Assembly: GCA_963823675.1 (NCBI GenBank)
Contig: CAWGMT010000008.1
Coordinates: 310,001 to 374,000 of the forward strand
Length of the DNA stretch: 64,000 nucleotides
Source of the DNA: CAWGMT01 sp963823675
GTDB lineage: Bacteria > Planctomycetota > Planctomycetia > Isosphaerales > Isosphaeraceae
Reading direction: 5' to 3'
Shown: one piece after another, positions 1 through 7,805 of the stretch
How the letters are laid out: every line of letters begins with the position of its first letter
How positions within the stretch are numbered: position 1 is the first letter of the stretch
The notes under the pieces: model-generated
The model's input: only the letters and a program-made list of their open reading frames with translations
Told to the model about the DNA's origin: nothing
Database searches by the model: none
Made by a program: the position numbers and the translations under genes

Positions 1-263
1 CTGGGGTAATCAATTACGTCCTTCCCCGGCAAGAGCTCGATGAATTTACTTTCAAACTTGCCGCGCAGATCGCGGAAAACTCACCGCTGGTGATTCAGGC
101 CCTCAAGGAAGAGATCCGGCTCCTGGAGGCAGCACACCCCCTCGTTCCCGAAGAATTCGAGCGCGTCCAGGCCTTGCGCCGCCGCGTTTACGATAGCGCC
201 GATTATCAAGAAGGGCTCAAAGCGTTCTTCGAGAAGCGAAAACCCGTCTTCCGCGGCGAGTGA
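1..263 (+). CDS. Enoyl-CoA hydratase/isomerase, C-terminal part (5' truncated by window edge)
   Basis: The frame is open from base 3 to a TGA at 261-263 and has no start inside the window. The 86 residues begin GVINYVLPRQEL and continue with an AAQIAENSPLVIQALKEEI segment, then end in YDSADYQEGLKAFFEKRKP. This is the usual C-terminal trimerisation helix and tail of the crotonase family (enoyl-CoA hydratases, methylmalonyl-CoA decarboxylases, naphthoate synthases). The catalytic glutamates lie upstream of the window, so the substrate cannot be assigned. The gene converges on the minus-strand WD40 gene 30 bp away. Confidence 0.75.
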   Translation, partial: GVINYVLPRQELDEFTFKLAAQIAENSPLVIQALKEEIRLLEAAHPLVPEEFERVQALRRRVYDSADYQEGLKAFFEKRKPVFRGE

Positions 264-292
264 CGATTGGAAGCCGAAAACGCGAAGCTCGA

Positions 293-1231
293 TCATTGCG
301 CCCGGGGTGTCCACATCCGGACCACCCCGTCCTGATCGGCCGTCAATACTCGTTGACCGTCCGGAAGCACGGCCAATCCGCCGTGCTTGACGAACGGCCC
401 CTTCGAGCGACGAAGGACAGCGCCCGACTTGGCGTCCCAGAGGATCAAGTGTCCGATCGAGTTGCCGGCAGCCAGAACGTTGCCATCGGGAAGGATCGCG
501 ACCCTCGCATTCCGATCGCCGTCCGGCATCGAGAAGGTGTGGATCGCAGAGCCCGTGCGGGTATCCCAGAGGATCACGGTCCCGTCCGAACCGCCGGTGG
601 CAACCCGGCCGCCGGTCGCAGAGATGGCGATCGAGCTGATGCTCCCTTGATGTCCCGGCCATGTCGCCACTTCTTTCCGTTCCCTGACATTCCAGATGTG
701 CACGCGGTGGTCTTCTCCGCCGGTCGCCACGCGAACGCCACGGGGGAAAAAGGCGACAGCGTGGGAATCGATGGAACCGTTCTGCTGCCCAAGAATCCCC
801 ATGCGCTTGCCGGTCGTGAGGTCCCAAAGCACGAGCCGGCCATCACGGCCGCCCGAGAGCGCACGGCCGTTGTGAAAAAGTGCAACGGCGTTGATAGGCC
901 CAGCATGTGCGCGATCCGCGGTGAGTAGCGCCTTCGGCATAGATAAACTCATGTTCCAGAACCGAACGGCTCCCCCGTGTTTTTTGGGGATGCCCTTCGT
1001 GCAAGTGAACGCGAACCGGCCGTCGCCGGAGATCGCTGCGTCCAGGACGTCCGAGGGATGCTTCGCCGACGAGATCTCGACGCCGGTCCTGATGTTCCAG
1101 AGCCGTGCATATCGATCGACGCCTGCGGAAAGCGCGACCTTGCCATCCGACGAGACGGCGACCGTCCCTACGGCGCCTTTGTGGCCTCGGAAGCACGAGA
1201 CAGAGTTATAAGTCGGAACCGCAGCAGTCAA
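293..1231 (-). CDS. WD40-repeat protein, probably the detached C-terminal half of the upstream kinase
   Basis: The 312 residues hold about seven WD40 blades. Examples are HKGAVGTVAVSSDG near residue 17 with YARLWNIRTG, then GRLVLWDLTTGKRM, HRVHIWNVRERKE, GTVILWDTRTGS and GVVRMWTPRAQ at the end. This is a protein-protein interaction propeller. The only start in frame is a TTG at 1231 without a clear ribosome site. The frame stays open about 50 codons further upstream, giving a Pro/Arg/Lys-rich linker. The kinase gene ends less than 200 bp upstream on the same strand in another frame. Planctomycete kinases often carry a C-terminal WD40 propeller after one TM helix, so I infer that the two are one protein split by indels between 1231 and 1500. 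Confidence 0.7.
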   Translation of the reverse strand: MTAAVPTYNSVSCFRGHKGAVGTVAVSSDGKVALSAGVDRYARLWNIRTGVEISSAKHPSDVLDAAISGDGRFAFTCTKGIPKKHGGAVRFWNMSLSMPKALLTADRAHAGPINAVALFHNGRALSGGRDGRLVLWDLTTGKRMGILGQQNGSIDSHAVAFFPRGVRVATGGEDHRVHIWNVRERKEVATWPGHQGSISSIAISATGGRVATGGSDGTVILWDTRTGSAIHTFSMPDGDRNARVAILPDGNVLAAGNSIGHLILWDAKSGAVLRRSKGPFVKHGGLAVLPDGQRVLTADQDGVVRMWTPRAQ

Positions 1232-1422
1232 CGCCAGGCTCGGCGCCGGTTTCGCGACCGGGTCCGGCGGCTTTTTCGCGGTGCGCGGTACGTCCCTGGT
1301 CGAACGTCCCGCGACTGGAGCTCGAAGCGACGATCGCCGAGCTGTTTCTTTGATCCTTAGTCGTTGCCGGCGGGGTCACGTCAGCAGCCGGCGATAGTTC
1401 GTTGACGACGGCCTCGGAAATC

Positions 1423-3081
1423 TCAGGATCCGCCCCAGGCGGTCGAAGCTCGGCAACTTCGCTTGCCGTCTTGGCGGTCAAGTCCCTTCCCGGTCGATCG
1501 TGGCGCAGCCGGGTGTCGAACGTCGCGTCGGTTCAATGAGTAGATCGCGACGATCACCGCGAGCGCAGCCAATCCGCCGAGTAACGACACGACCGCGAAC
1601 CGGTACCGCTTGGTCGCAACGGCAAGGGCTGAGATGGGTGTCAAGGCCGTGGGAGCGGACGCGACAGATTCGACGAGGCTGTATCCGGCGGCGTGACTCG
1701 GGACATTCGTTACCGGGATGACCTCGGAGGCGCCTGGGCCCTCACGCATGCGCACCGGAGCCGACGCTACGACCTCGCCGGAAGGGACGTCGGAGTTCCT
1801 GACGGGGCCGGAAAGTGTCATCAATCCCCGAGACGCCGGCACCGTTTCTGCGGCAGGCGACAAGCACGTTTCGAGTCGAGCGAGCACTGCCGTCATCGAG
1901 CCGGGGCGGTCGTCCGGCCGCTTTGCCATCATCGCCTGATACACGGCGTCGAGCGATTCGGAGACATCGGGCCGCTTGCCGCGAAGCGAAGGAGCAGGCG
2001 TTTGCTGATGCGCGATGAGCCGGCTCAATGGTGTCGTGCCCTCGAATGGCGGGCGGCCGGTGAGCAGGAAGCAGAGCGAGCAGCCCAGGCTGTAGATATC
2101 GGCCCGATGGTCAACTGTGTGCGAGTCCTGGGCCTGCTCGGGGGCCATGAAGTCAACGGTCCCCATATAGGACCCCGCTTGCGTCAAGGTCATCGCCGCG
2201 GTCTCGGCGGATTGAGCGGCCCCTTCGCGCACCAGAGCCAGCCCCAGGTCGAGCACTCGGACCGTCCCGGTTGCGTCGAGGATCAGGTTGCCCGGCTTGA
2301 TATCGCGGTGAATGATTCCTTGCGCGTGCGCCGCCGCCAATCCCCGCGCCGCCTGCATCACGAAGTCAACAGACTGAACAACCGGCACGGCACCGCCGTT
2401 CTTGACGAAGCGATCGAGGTCGACTCCCTCGATGTATTGCATGGTCAGGAAGTGAACGCCGCGGTCTTCGTCGGCGTCGAGCGCCGCGACGATGTTGGGA
2501 TGGTCCAGGAGCGCCGCGGCGTGGATCTCCCGCCGGAAGCGGAGCACGAGCTTGCGGTCACGAGCAAGCCTGGGCGGGAGGATTTTGAGTGCGACAACGT
2601 GGCCGAGCCGGCGATGCCGCGCCTTGAAGACGACCCCCATCCCACCCTGGCCCAGCCTATCGAGGATCAGGTAATCACCGACGACCAGGCCCCGCACTTT
2701 TCCCTGGCCGATGGCCGCCGCCTGGTAGACCGTAACCCGCCCGGACCGAGCCAGGGCGCGGGCCAATCCCGTACGATCCGAGGCAAACCCAGTAGTCATG
2801 CGATCAAATGTCCCGGCGTCCATGAGCCCGAGCTCGACGACCGCCTGTCTGAATTCCGCATGGGGAACCAGCGCAGGTTGTGTCACCGCCGCCTCGTTCG
2901 CGGGCGCGGCGGCGTCCGACGCCATGGGAAAGATTGAATCGAGGTCGTGGTCATGCCCCTCGGCCGGGCTCGTGTCCGCCACAGCCAATCCCGCGTTCAG
3001 GAGACAGTTGGGGCAGAGCCCTCGCGGAGCGGCCGAAGGCAACGGTGCCCCGCATTCCGGGCAGCAGGGCGTCGCGCTCAT
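1423..3081 (-). CDS. Ser/Thr protein kinase with N-terminal zinc ribbon and one TM helix
   Basis: I take the ATG at 3081, which follows GGTGGAGG at good spacing, rather than an upstream start at 3141. Residues 6-26 form a CPEC...CPNC zinc ribbon typical of planctomycete kinases. The kinase domain starts at YLILDRLGQGGMG (about 137-150), with VALKIL lysine near 166, the catalytic loop HRDIKPGN near 258, DLGLA replacing DFG near 278, and MAPEQ. A single hydrophobic helix (FAVVSLLGGLAALAVIVAIY) near residue 500 would anchor it in the membrane with the kinase inside. The last 30 residues are Arg/Lys-rich and unlike a normal domain. They begin just where the frame should continue into the WD40 segment downstream. 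Confidence 0.85.
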   Translation of the reverse strand: MSATPCCPECGAPLPSAAPRGLCPNCLLNAGLAVADTSPAEGHDHDLDSIFPMASDAAAPANEAAVTQPALVPHAEFRQAVVELGLMDAGTFDRMTTGFASDRTGLARALARSGRVTVYQAAAIGQGKVRGLVVGDYLILDRLGQGGMGVVFKARHRRLGHVVALKILPPRLARDRKLVLRFRREIHAAALLDHPNIVAALDADEDRGVHFLTMQYIEGVDLDRFVKNGGAVPVVQSVDFVMQAARGLAAAHAQGIIHRDIKPGNLILDATGTVRVLDLGLALVREGAAQSAETAAMTLTQAGSYMGTVDFMAPEQAQDSHTVDHRADIYSLGCSLCFLLTGRPPFEGTTPLSRLIAHQQTPAPSLRGKRPDVSESLDAVYQAMMAKRPDDRPGSMTAVLARLETCLSPAAETVPASRGLMTLSGPVRNSDVPSGEVVASAPVRMREGPGASEVIPVTNVPSHAAGYSLVESVASAPTALTPISALAVATKRYRFAVVSLLGGLAALAVIVAIYSLNRRDVRHPAAPRSTGKGLDRQDGKRSCRASTAWGGS

Positions 3082-3261
3082 CAGTGAGCCTCCACCGGCT
3101 CGTTGCGCCGGCGAACAGCCGGAGAGCAATCTGGAAATCACCCTCCAGCAAGTTGTCTGGAAGTGCTGCGGAGACCCTGAGAAAGAGACGGCTCCCCCGA
3201 CGGTTCACCCATGATTCCAATGATAATAGATCCGCGTGCACAGCGGAAGGATGTCTCCAGT

Positions 3262-3582
3262 TCAGGCCGACCCCGTAGATCCGCGCTTGAACGTGGTCGT
3301 CACGAGCCTTCGCGTCGGGTTGTCCCACACGATAACCAGCACCTTGTTCTTGGCGATGGCTTTCGTATATTCCGCGTGCAGCCTCTCAAGAGACACGGGT
3401 CGGAGCCTGCTTTTGTAGTCCTCGAAGGAATACGAATGCAATTTCCGATTCTGAACATCCAGCACGATGATAGGCCGTTCGTTCTTGACCTGGTCGTAGT
3501 ACTGGGCAATCGTCTCCCGGTGGAATCGGACAACCTGGATCAGATCGACGTTCGGGCTTTCCTTTTGCTTCGCTTTCGACAT
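3262..3582 (-). CDS. Small protein of unknown function
   Basis: 106 residues from the ATG at 3582, preceded by GAGGCGG eight bases upstream. I do not recognise the family. It is a soluble alpha/beta-looking protein with a hydrophobic core strand RPIIVLDVQNRK in the middle, a basic tract (SRLRPVSLERLHAEYTKA) and a second strand VLVIVWDNPTRR near the end. The next gene upstream (3707-3937) contains a very similar strand KPIILFDIQEES preceded by a similar helix, so the two look like diverged paralogues. No signal peptide or TM segment. Both lie just upstream of the kinase gene on the same strand. Confidence 0.5.
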   Translation of the reverse strand: MSKAKQKESPNVDLIQVVRFHRETIAQYYDQVKNERPIIVLDVQNRKLHSYSFEDYKSRLRPVSLERLHAEYTKAIAKNKVLVIVWDNPTRRLVTTTFKRGSTGSA

Positions 3583-3706
3583 CGGCACCGCCTCACATCA
3601 GGTGGTCATGAGTGCTACATCCGTGGAGTCGAAGTCCGGTCAGACCTTTCGATCTTGCGACGCCACATTCCCCATTCCGGCGATTCCTCGCAGCAATCCG
3701 ATTGAT

Positions 3707-3937
3707 TCATCGTTGTCGGTTTCGTCCGGTTAATCGGGACTCCTCCTGAATATCGAAAAGGATGATCGGTTTTGCGGTTTCGAATTCACGGTACATCATC
3801 ACAATATGATTCAAATATTGCATGGCCGCATCAAGCAGTGAATCACCAGACGACGAGCCCATACAGATCCATCTCCCAGCGGGAATTGACTCCACGGGCG
3901 GCTGTCGGTAGCCGTTCCACTTGATGATTCTTACCAT
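3707..3937 (-). CDS. Small protein of unknown function, related to the neighbour at 3262-3582
   Basis: 76 residues from an ATG at 3937. The N-terminus is MVRIIKWNGYRQPP. A predicted helix LLDAAMQYLNHIVMMYREFE is followed by KPIILFDIQEESRLTG. The helix-strand unit matches the corresponding part of the 106-residue protein encoded downstream (VRFHRETIAQYYDQ, then RPIIVLDVQ), which supports it being coding. It ends about 30 residues after the shared strand, where the neighbour carries another 45 residues, so it may be truncated. Function unknown. Confidence 0.4.
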   Translation of the reverse strand: MVRIIKWNGYRQPPVESIPAGRWICMGSSSGDSLLDAAMQYLNHIVMMYREFETAKPIILFDIQEESRLTGRNRQR

Positions 3938-4007
3938 TCCGCAACCGGATTATCTATACGAAAGAATCGATCCAAGTCCGGCCGATGCCGAGAATCTCAG
4001 CAGGGAT

Positions 4008-5909
4008 TCAGCGCCCGGCCAGCCGGCCCTGGAGATTCAGCACTAGCCGCTGCCAGGCGGGAAGGTCTTGGCGCTCCGATCTGACCGAAAGTGCACGGGC
4101 GGGCTCGTTGGTGATGATGCCATCGACTCCCCGGTCGATCAGCCGCGCCATGACGGCCGGGTCGTCGATCGTCCAGGCGTGAACCTCGCGGCCGGCCGCA
4201 TGTGCGTCGTCGAGCAGGGCGTCCGTCACGAGACCGGTTCGGACGCTCAGCACCGCCACGTCGAGCCGGGCGATGTCTCCGACGGCTGCCGAGACGATCG
4301 CGCCAGTGCGAAGCCGCGGGTTGTGGCGGTGCGCGGCCTCCACGGCCTGGCGGTCGAGCGAGGTTACGAAGCAATCAGCCTCAAACTCACGGGTGCGGAT
4401 CAGGTCGGCGACAGCGCGGGCCAGCCCTTCGCGGTCAGATTTCGTCGGCTTGAGCTCGATGTTGAGCTTGATCCGGCCGCGGACCGCGTCAATCGCTTCG
4501 GCAAGAGTGGCAACCCGCTCCCCGGCGAATGCCCGATCGAATCGCGACCCGACATCGAGCCGGCGTATCTGGTCGAGCGTCAGCTCGCCCGGCCTGCGCG
4601 GGTCGCCAGCGAGCCGCTGGAAGTCTTCGTCGTGCACCAGCACGGGAACGCCGTCGGCCGTGAGATGGACGTCGATCTCGGCATAATCGACTCCACGATC
4701 GATGGCCTTCCGGAGCGCGGCGAGCGTGTTCTCGGGCGCCTCGCGCAACGCGCCGCGGTGGGCGGTAATCGATACCGGCCGGATGGTGCGCGCCCCATCC
4801 AGCACGTGTGCCATGGTCAACACCAGAGCGAGCCCAAGCGCGATCAAGCCGAGGGCCCAGGCCCAGCGCGGAACCCGGGCCGATCGCGCCGGATCGGCCT
4901 CGAGTCCGTCGGCCCAGGCTCCCGTGCGCCCGCCGCTTCGCTCGTTGTAAAGCCGCACGGTCAACAGGCTCGCCCCGGCCACTTGAAGAAACGCCAGCAC
5001 AGCCAGCAGCCATCCGTGCAAGAGCAAGATCCCGACCCCCAAAACCACCAGCACCGGCACCCGTGTACCGGCCATGCCGAGAAGGCGAGTAGCGGTCATG
5101 GCATAAACCAGGGCCAGGATCGGGCCCAAAAGTGCCACGACGGCGTGCCAGCCCAGCACGCAGCCGCCGATCGGCCACAGTGCCCCCGTGATTCGCTCGC
5201 GGCTTGACTGGAACGCCGCGCGAATCGGGCTTCCCTCGAACAAGAGGGTCGGCACCACGAACAGGCAACGAACGTAAGCCGCCGCGACGCTGACCAGGAG
5301 TACGACCCCAAGCACGATTCCGATCGCCGCCGCGGCCAGGAACGCGGGCGGTTTCTCGGTCAGGTAGTAATTGATGTCGTGGCCCGTCAGCAGCACGCCG
5401 TAGGTCAATCCCGCGAGGCCAAGAAACGGCGCGAAAACGCACGCGATGCCCACAAGCTGCATGACGCCAACACGGAGCAGCCGCAAACTCGATCGCAGGG
5501 CAACGCCCATGGCTCGATCGATTTTCATCGGCCGCCCCCGTAGCGCCATCGCCGCGATCGCCATCAGTCCCGCGATCAGCAGGAGCTGGCCCAGCAGGTA
5601 GCTCATGGCCATCAGGAGGATCGCCGCCAGACCCGTTGGCGTGAGCAGGAACCGGACGATGGCCGTGTTGCTCACCGCCGCCGATCCCGACCGCGCAACG
5701 AGCGCCGCAACCAGCCACGCGACGAAGGGCGCCGCAACCGCGGTCAGAAGCGTGCGGAAGCAAACCTCGTAGAGGATCATCGTGGGCAAGGCCCGCCGGA
5801 GATCGCCTGGCAACCGAACCGCCGCCAGGCCGAGCAGCGAGCCGGAACGAGTTGCATCCGAAATCGGGTCTGGAGCGCGGCCCGTCGATATCTGGTTCAT
5901 GAGATCCAC
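4008..5909 (-). CDS. Membrane-anchored glycerophosphodiester phosphodiesterase
   Basis: 633 residues from a GTG at 5909; the ATG nine bases further in is equally possible. Residues 40-370 form a polytopic membrane domain of the GPDPase_memb type with about seven hydrophobic segments. It is followed by a GDPD TIM barrel from about 380: AHRGALREAPENT (HRG at 384-386), EIDVHLTADG (E411, D413) and LVHDEDF (H426), which are the metal and catalytic residues of the family. The enzyme hydrolyses glycerophosphodiesters to glycerol-3-phosphate and an alcohol in phospholipid turnover. The domain order matches the known membrane-type subfamily and the frame is intact. No gene in the same operon was seen. 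Confidence 0.88.
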   Translation of the reverse strand: MDLMNQISTGRAPDPISDATRSGSLLGLAAVRLPGDLRRALPTMILYEVCFRTLLTAVAAPFVAWLVAALVARSGSAAVSNTAIVRFLLTPTGLAAILLMAMSYLLGQLLLIAGLMAIAAMALRGRPMKIDRAMGVALRSSLRLLRVGVMQLVGIACVFAPFLGLAGLTYGVLLTGHDINYYLTEKPPAFLAAAAIGIVLGVVLLVSVAAAYVRCLFVVPTLLFEGSPIRAAFQSSRERITGALWPIGGCVLGWHAVVALLGPILALVYAMTATRLLGMAGTRVPVLVVLGVGILLLHGWLLAVLAFLQVAGASLLTVRLYNERSGGRTGAWADGLEADPARSARVPRWAWALGLIALGLALVLTMAHVLDGARTIRPVSITAHRGALREAPENTLAALRKAIDRGVDYAEIDVHLTADGVPVLVHDEDFQRLAGDPRRPGELTLDQIRRLDVGSRFDRAFAGERVATLAEAIDAVRGRIKLNIELKPTKSDREGLARAVADLIRTREFEADCFVTSLDRQAVEAAHRHNPRLRTGAIVSAAVGDIARLDVAVLSVRTGLVTDALLDDAHAAGREVHAWTIDDPAVMARLIDRGVDGIITNEPARALSVRSERQDLPAWQRLVLNLQGRLAGR

Positions 5910-5973
5910 GATCGATCGTCAGAGCGACAAGAAGAAATTGAATCCATACGTTTCGTGAGCGTCGTCACAACTG

Positions 5974-6999
5974 TCACTGGGTCATCGTACCGGTTACGCC
6001 CCAGCTATCGGAGAGGAGATAACCCTCGGGGTACGGATCGTCCGGGTCGAGGAGATAGGTATGGAACCCGGTGATCCAGGCCCGGCCGCGTATGGCCGGG
6101 ACGATCGCGGGGCGTCCGCCCACGGATGTCGTGGCGACGATTCGCCCGCTAAACTGCGAGCCGATGATCGATTCGTGGATCATCGTGTCGCCGACGGCCA
6201 GCTTGCCACGGGCGTGCAAGACCGCCAGCCGCGCGCTGGTGCCGGTCCCCGTCGGGCTCCGATCGGAGCGTCCGGGCGCGACGATGCAAGTGTTGCGCGT
6301 CACCTGGCCGGCTCCCTGAAATGGGCGGTTGAACTGCACGATCGAGACGCCGCGAATTCCGGGGTTTTCCGGGTGGACGACGTCGAGTTGCTCGCGAGCG
6401 GCGAGCCGGATTCGCTCGCCCGCCACCGCGAGCTCGCGCGCTTCGGAGGGCTCGACGCTAAAGCCGAGCTTGGTCGCGTCGACGATCGCGTAGAACATCC
6501 CGCCGTAAGCTACATCGACGGCCATGGTTCCCAAGCCCGCGACCTCGACCACGGCATCCAGCCGATCCACGAAGCTGGGGACGTTCTCGAATTCCACCGA
6601 TCGGCACCTGCCATCGCGGCATTCCGCCACGGCCTTGACCGGTCCGGCCGGCGTATCCACCATCACGACCGTCTCGGGCTCCTTCATCGCCACCGCGCCG
6701 GTCTCGAGCAGGACCGTGACCGTGCACAGGAGGTTCGAGCCGGACATCGGCACGTATTCCGTCGGCTCCATGATGATCACGCCGTAATCGCAACCGGCGT
6801 TGATCGGAGGCGTGAGCAGGTTGGCGTGTCGGCAAACACTGCCGCGCGGCTCACAGAGCAAAAATCGGCGCACGTGATCGAAATCCCGCTCCATGGTCCG
6901 CATTCGCTCGAACATCGTCGCGCCGCGAGGGGGCGGAAACCCGCCGACAATGACGTCGCCAACCTCGCCCTCCGCGTGACAACCAACAACGGATATCAT
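5974..6999 (-). CDS. Proline racemase family protein with Ser/Thr at the two catalytic cysteine positions
   Basis: 341 residues from the ATG at 6999, giving the family-typical N-terminus MISVVGCHAEGEVGDVIVGG. The longer frame to 7098 runs into a palindromic repeat. Family landmarks: LLCEPRGS, VIIMEPTEYVPMSGSN, DVAYGGMFYAIVD and DRSPTGTGTSARLA. In proline racemase and 4-hydroxyproline epimerase the motifs read MCGH and SPCGTGTSA. Here the first cysteine is Ser86 and the second Thr250, both confirmed in the DNA. Family members with Thr at the second position act as trans-3-hydroxy-L-proline dehydratases, so a dehydratase or other role is more likely than racemisation. Length is normal. It lies downstream of the LamG/solute-binding pair in the same direction, separated by a hairpin repeat. 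Confidence 0.82.
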   Translation of the reverse strand: MISVVGCHAEGEVGDVIVGGFPPPRGATMFERMRTMERDFDHVRRFLLCEPRGSVCRHANLLTPPINAGCDYGVIIMEPTEYVPMSGSNLLCTVTVLLETGAVAMKEPETVVMVDTPAGPVKAVAECRDGRCRSVEFENVPSFVDRLDAVVEVAGLGTMAVDVAYGGMFYAIVDATKLGFSVEPSEARELAVAGERIRLAAREQLDVVHPENPGIRGVSIVQFNRPFQGAGQVTRNTCIVAPGRSDRSPTGTGTSARLAVLHARGKLAVGDTMIHESIIGSQFSGRIVATTSVGGRPAIVPAIRGRAWITGFHTYLLDPDDPYPEGYLLSDSWGVTGTMTQ

Positions 7000-7055
7000 G
7001 ACTCGGCTGCGCAAGTAAAGGCTCCTATAACTGAGCGCTGCGCGACAGGGCCAAC

Positions 7056-7133
7056 TACCGGAGGCGGGCACGGAGGCCCGCCCCACTGCTGCACGCATTC
7101 TCCCAGTGGGGTGGGCCTCCGTGCCCGCCAGTA
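7056..7133. repeat. Palindromic intergenic repeat, copy 1
   Basis: Two arms of about 25 bases (GCGGGCACGGAGGCCCGCC at 7064 onward and its reverse complement ending near 7129) flank a short loop and would form a strong hairpin. Two related palindromes occur at 46438-46536 and 58491-58560. The position between convergent-spaced genes suggests a REP-like element or terminator; no coding potential. Confidence 0.7.
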
Positions 7134-7173
7134 TCCAGCCATTAGGCCGTGCCCATTGCGCACCGCCCAGTGG

Positions 7174-7782
7174 TCACTCGCTCACGGTCAGGTCATCGAA
7201 ATAGGACTGTGCGTCGGCCTTGGACCACAGCCCGATCATGCCCGCGTCGGGAAACGTCGCGTCGTCGGCTTCCAGGTATTTGCGACCGTCGAAGTAGCAG
7301 GCGATCTTCGACCCGGTCATCGTCACACGTAGAGTGTGCCACTTCTCGTCGCCGGGCGTTTTGTCACCCTTGAACATCGTCCGTTTGCCGTCGACCACCT
7401 TGTAGACCCGCAAGTTGTCCTCCAGGGGGTTATAGCGGCAGATGTAATAATTCTTCTTGTCCTTCGCCCGCCACACCACGCCGCCGCCTCGGTCAACCTC
7501 TCCGGCGACGGCCCGGAGCTTCACGCTCAGGTCGAGGTCCTTGTAGCTCGTCCCCTCGGCCAGGGCGACGTTGAACGTGGCGTCGTCGTTCCTGGCTTTC
7601 TGATACAGGACATGGTTGCCACTGTCCACGGCGACTTCCCACTGGCCGACTTCACTATTGAACCCCTTGGCAATCTTGCCGGGCTCGTCCTGCTCGAAGT
7701 CCCAGGTCTTCTTCGTCTCGGCCGCAAGCAATGTGCCAGCGAGGAAAGCGGCAATCAGCGGAAATGTGTGTCGCGAACTCAT
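7174..7782 (-). CDS. Secreted LamG/DUF1080-like (concanavalin-type fold) protein
   Basis: 202 residues. ATG at 7782 after GGGAGGAAGC, a good ribosome site. Residues 1-20 are a signal peptide (MSSRHTFPLIAAFLAGTLLAAE). The mature part starts KKTWDFEQDEPGKIAKGF and has the pattern of planctomycete beta-sandwich domains: DATFNVALAEGTSYKDLDLSV, GGGVVWRAKDKKNYYICRY, WHTLRVTMTGSKIACYFDG, and a C-terminal AGMIGLWSKADAQSYFDDL. Related to LamG/3-keto-disaccharide hydrolase-like domains that bind or process glycans; no catalytic residues can be assigned. It starts 23 bp after the solute-binding protein gene, so the two are very likely one transcript. Confidence 0.75.
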   Translation of the reverse strand: MSSRHTFPLIAAFLAGTLLAAETKKTWDFEQDEPGKIAKGFNSEVGQWEVAVDSGNHVLYQKARNDDATFNVALAEGTSYKDLDLSVKLRAVAGEVDRGGGVVWRAKDKKNYYICRYNPLEDNLRVYKVVDGKRTMFKGDKTPGDEKWHTLRVTMTGSKIACYFDGRKYLEADDATFPDAGMIGLWSKADAQSYFDDLTVSE

Positions 7783-7805
7783 GCTTCCTCCCGGATGTGA
7801 ATCAA

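Noticed and set aside
4068..5207. Long open frame (379 codons) opposite the phosphodiesterase gene
   Set aside because: The minus-strand frame has complete GDPD motifs; the plus-strand one is Arg/Gly/His-rich shadow sequence as expected in high-GC DNA.
6061..7332. Open frame of 423 codons opposite the proline racemase gene
   Set aside because: No domain signature; runs through the palindromic repeat and is the antisense of a clear enzyme gene.
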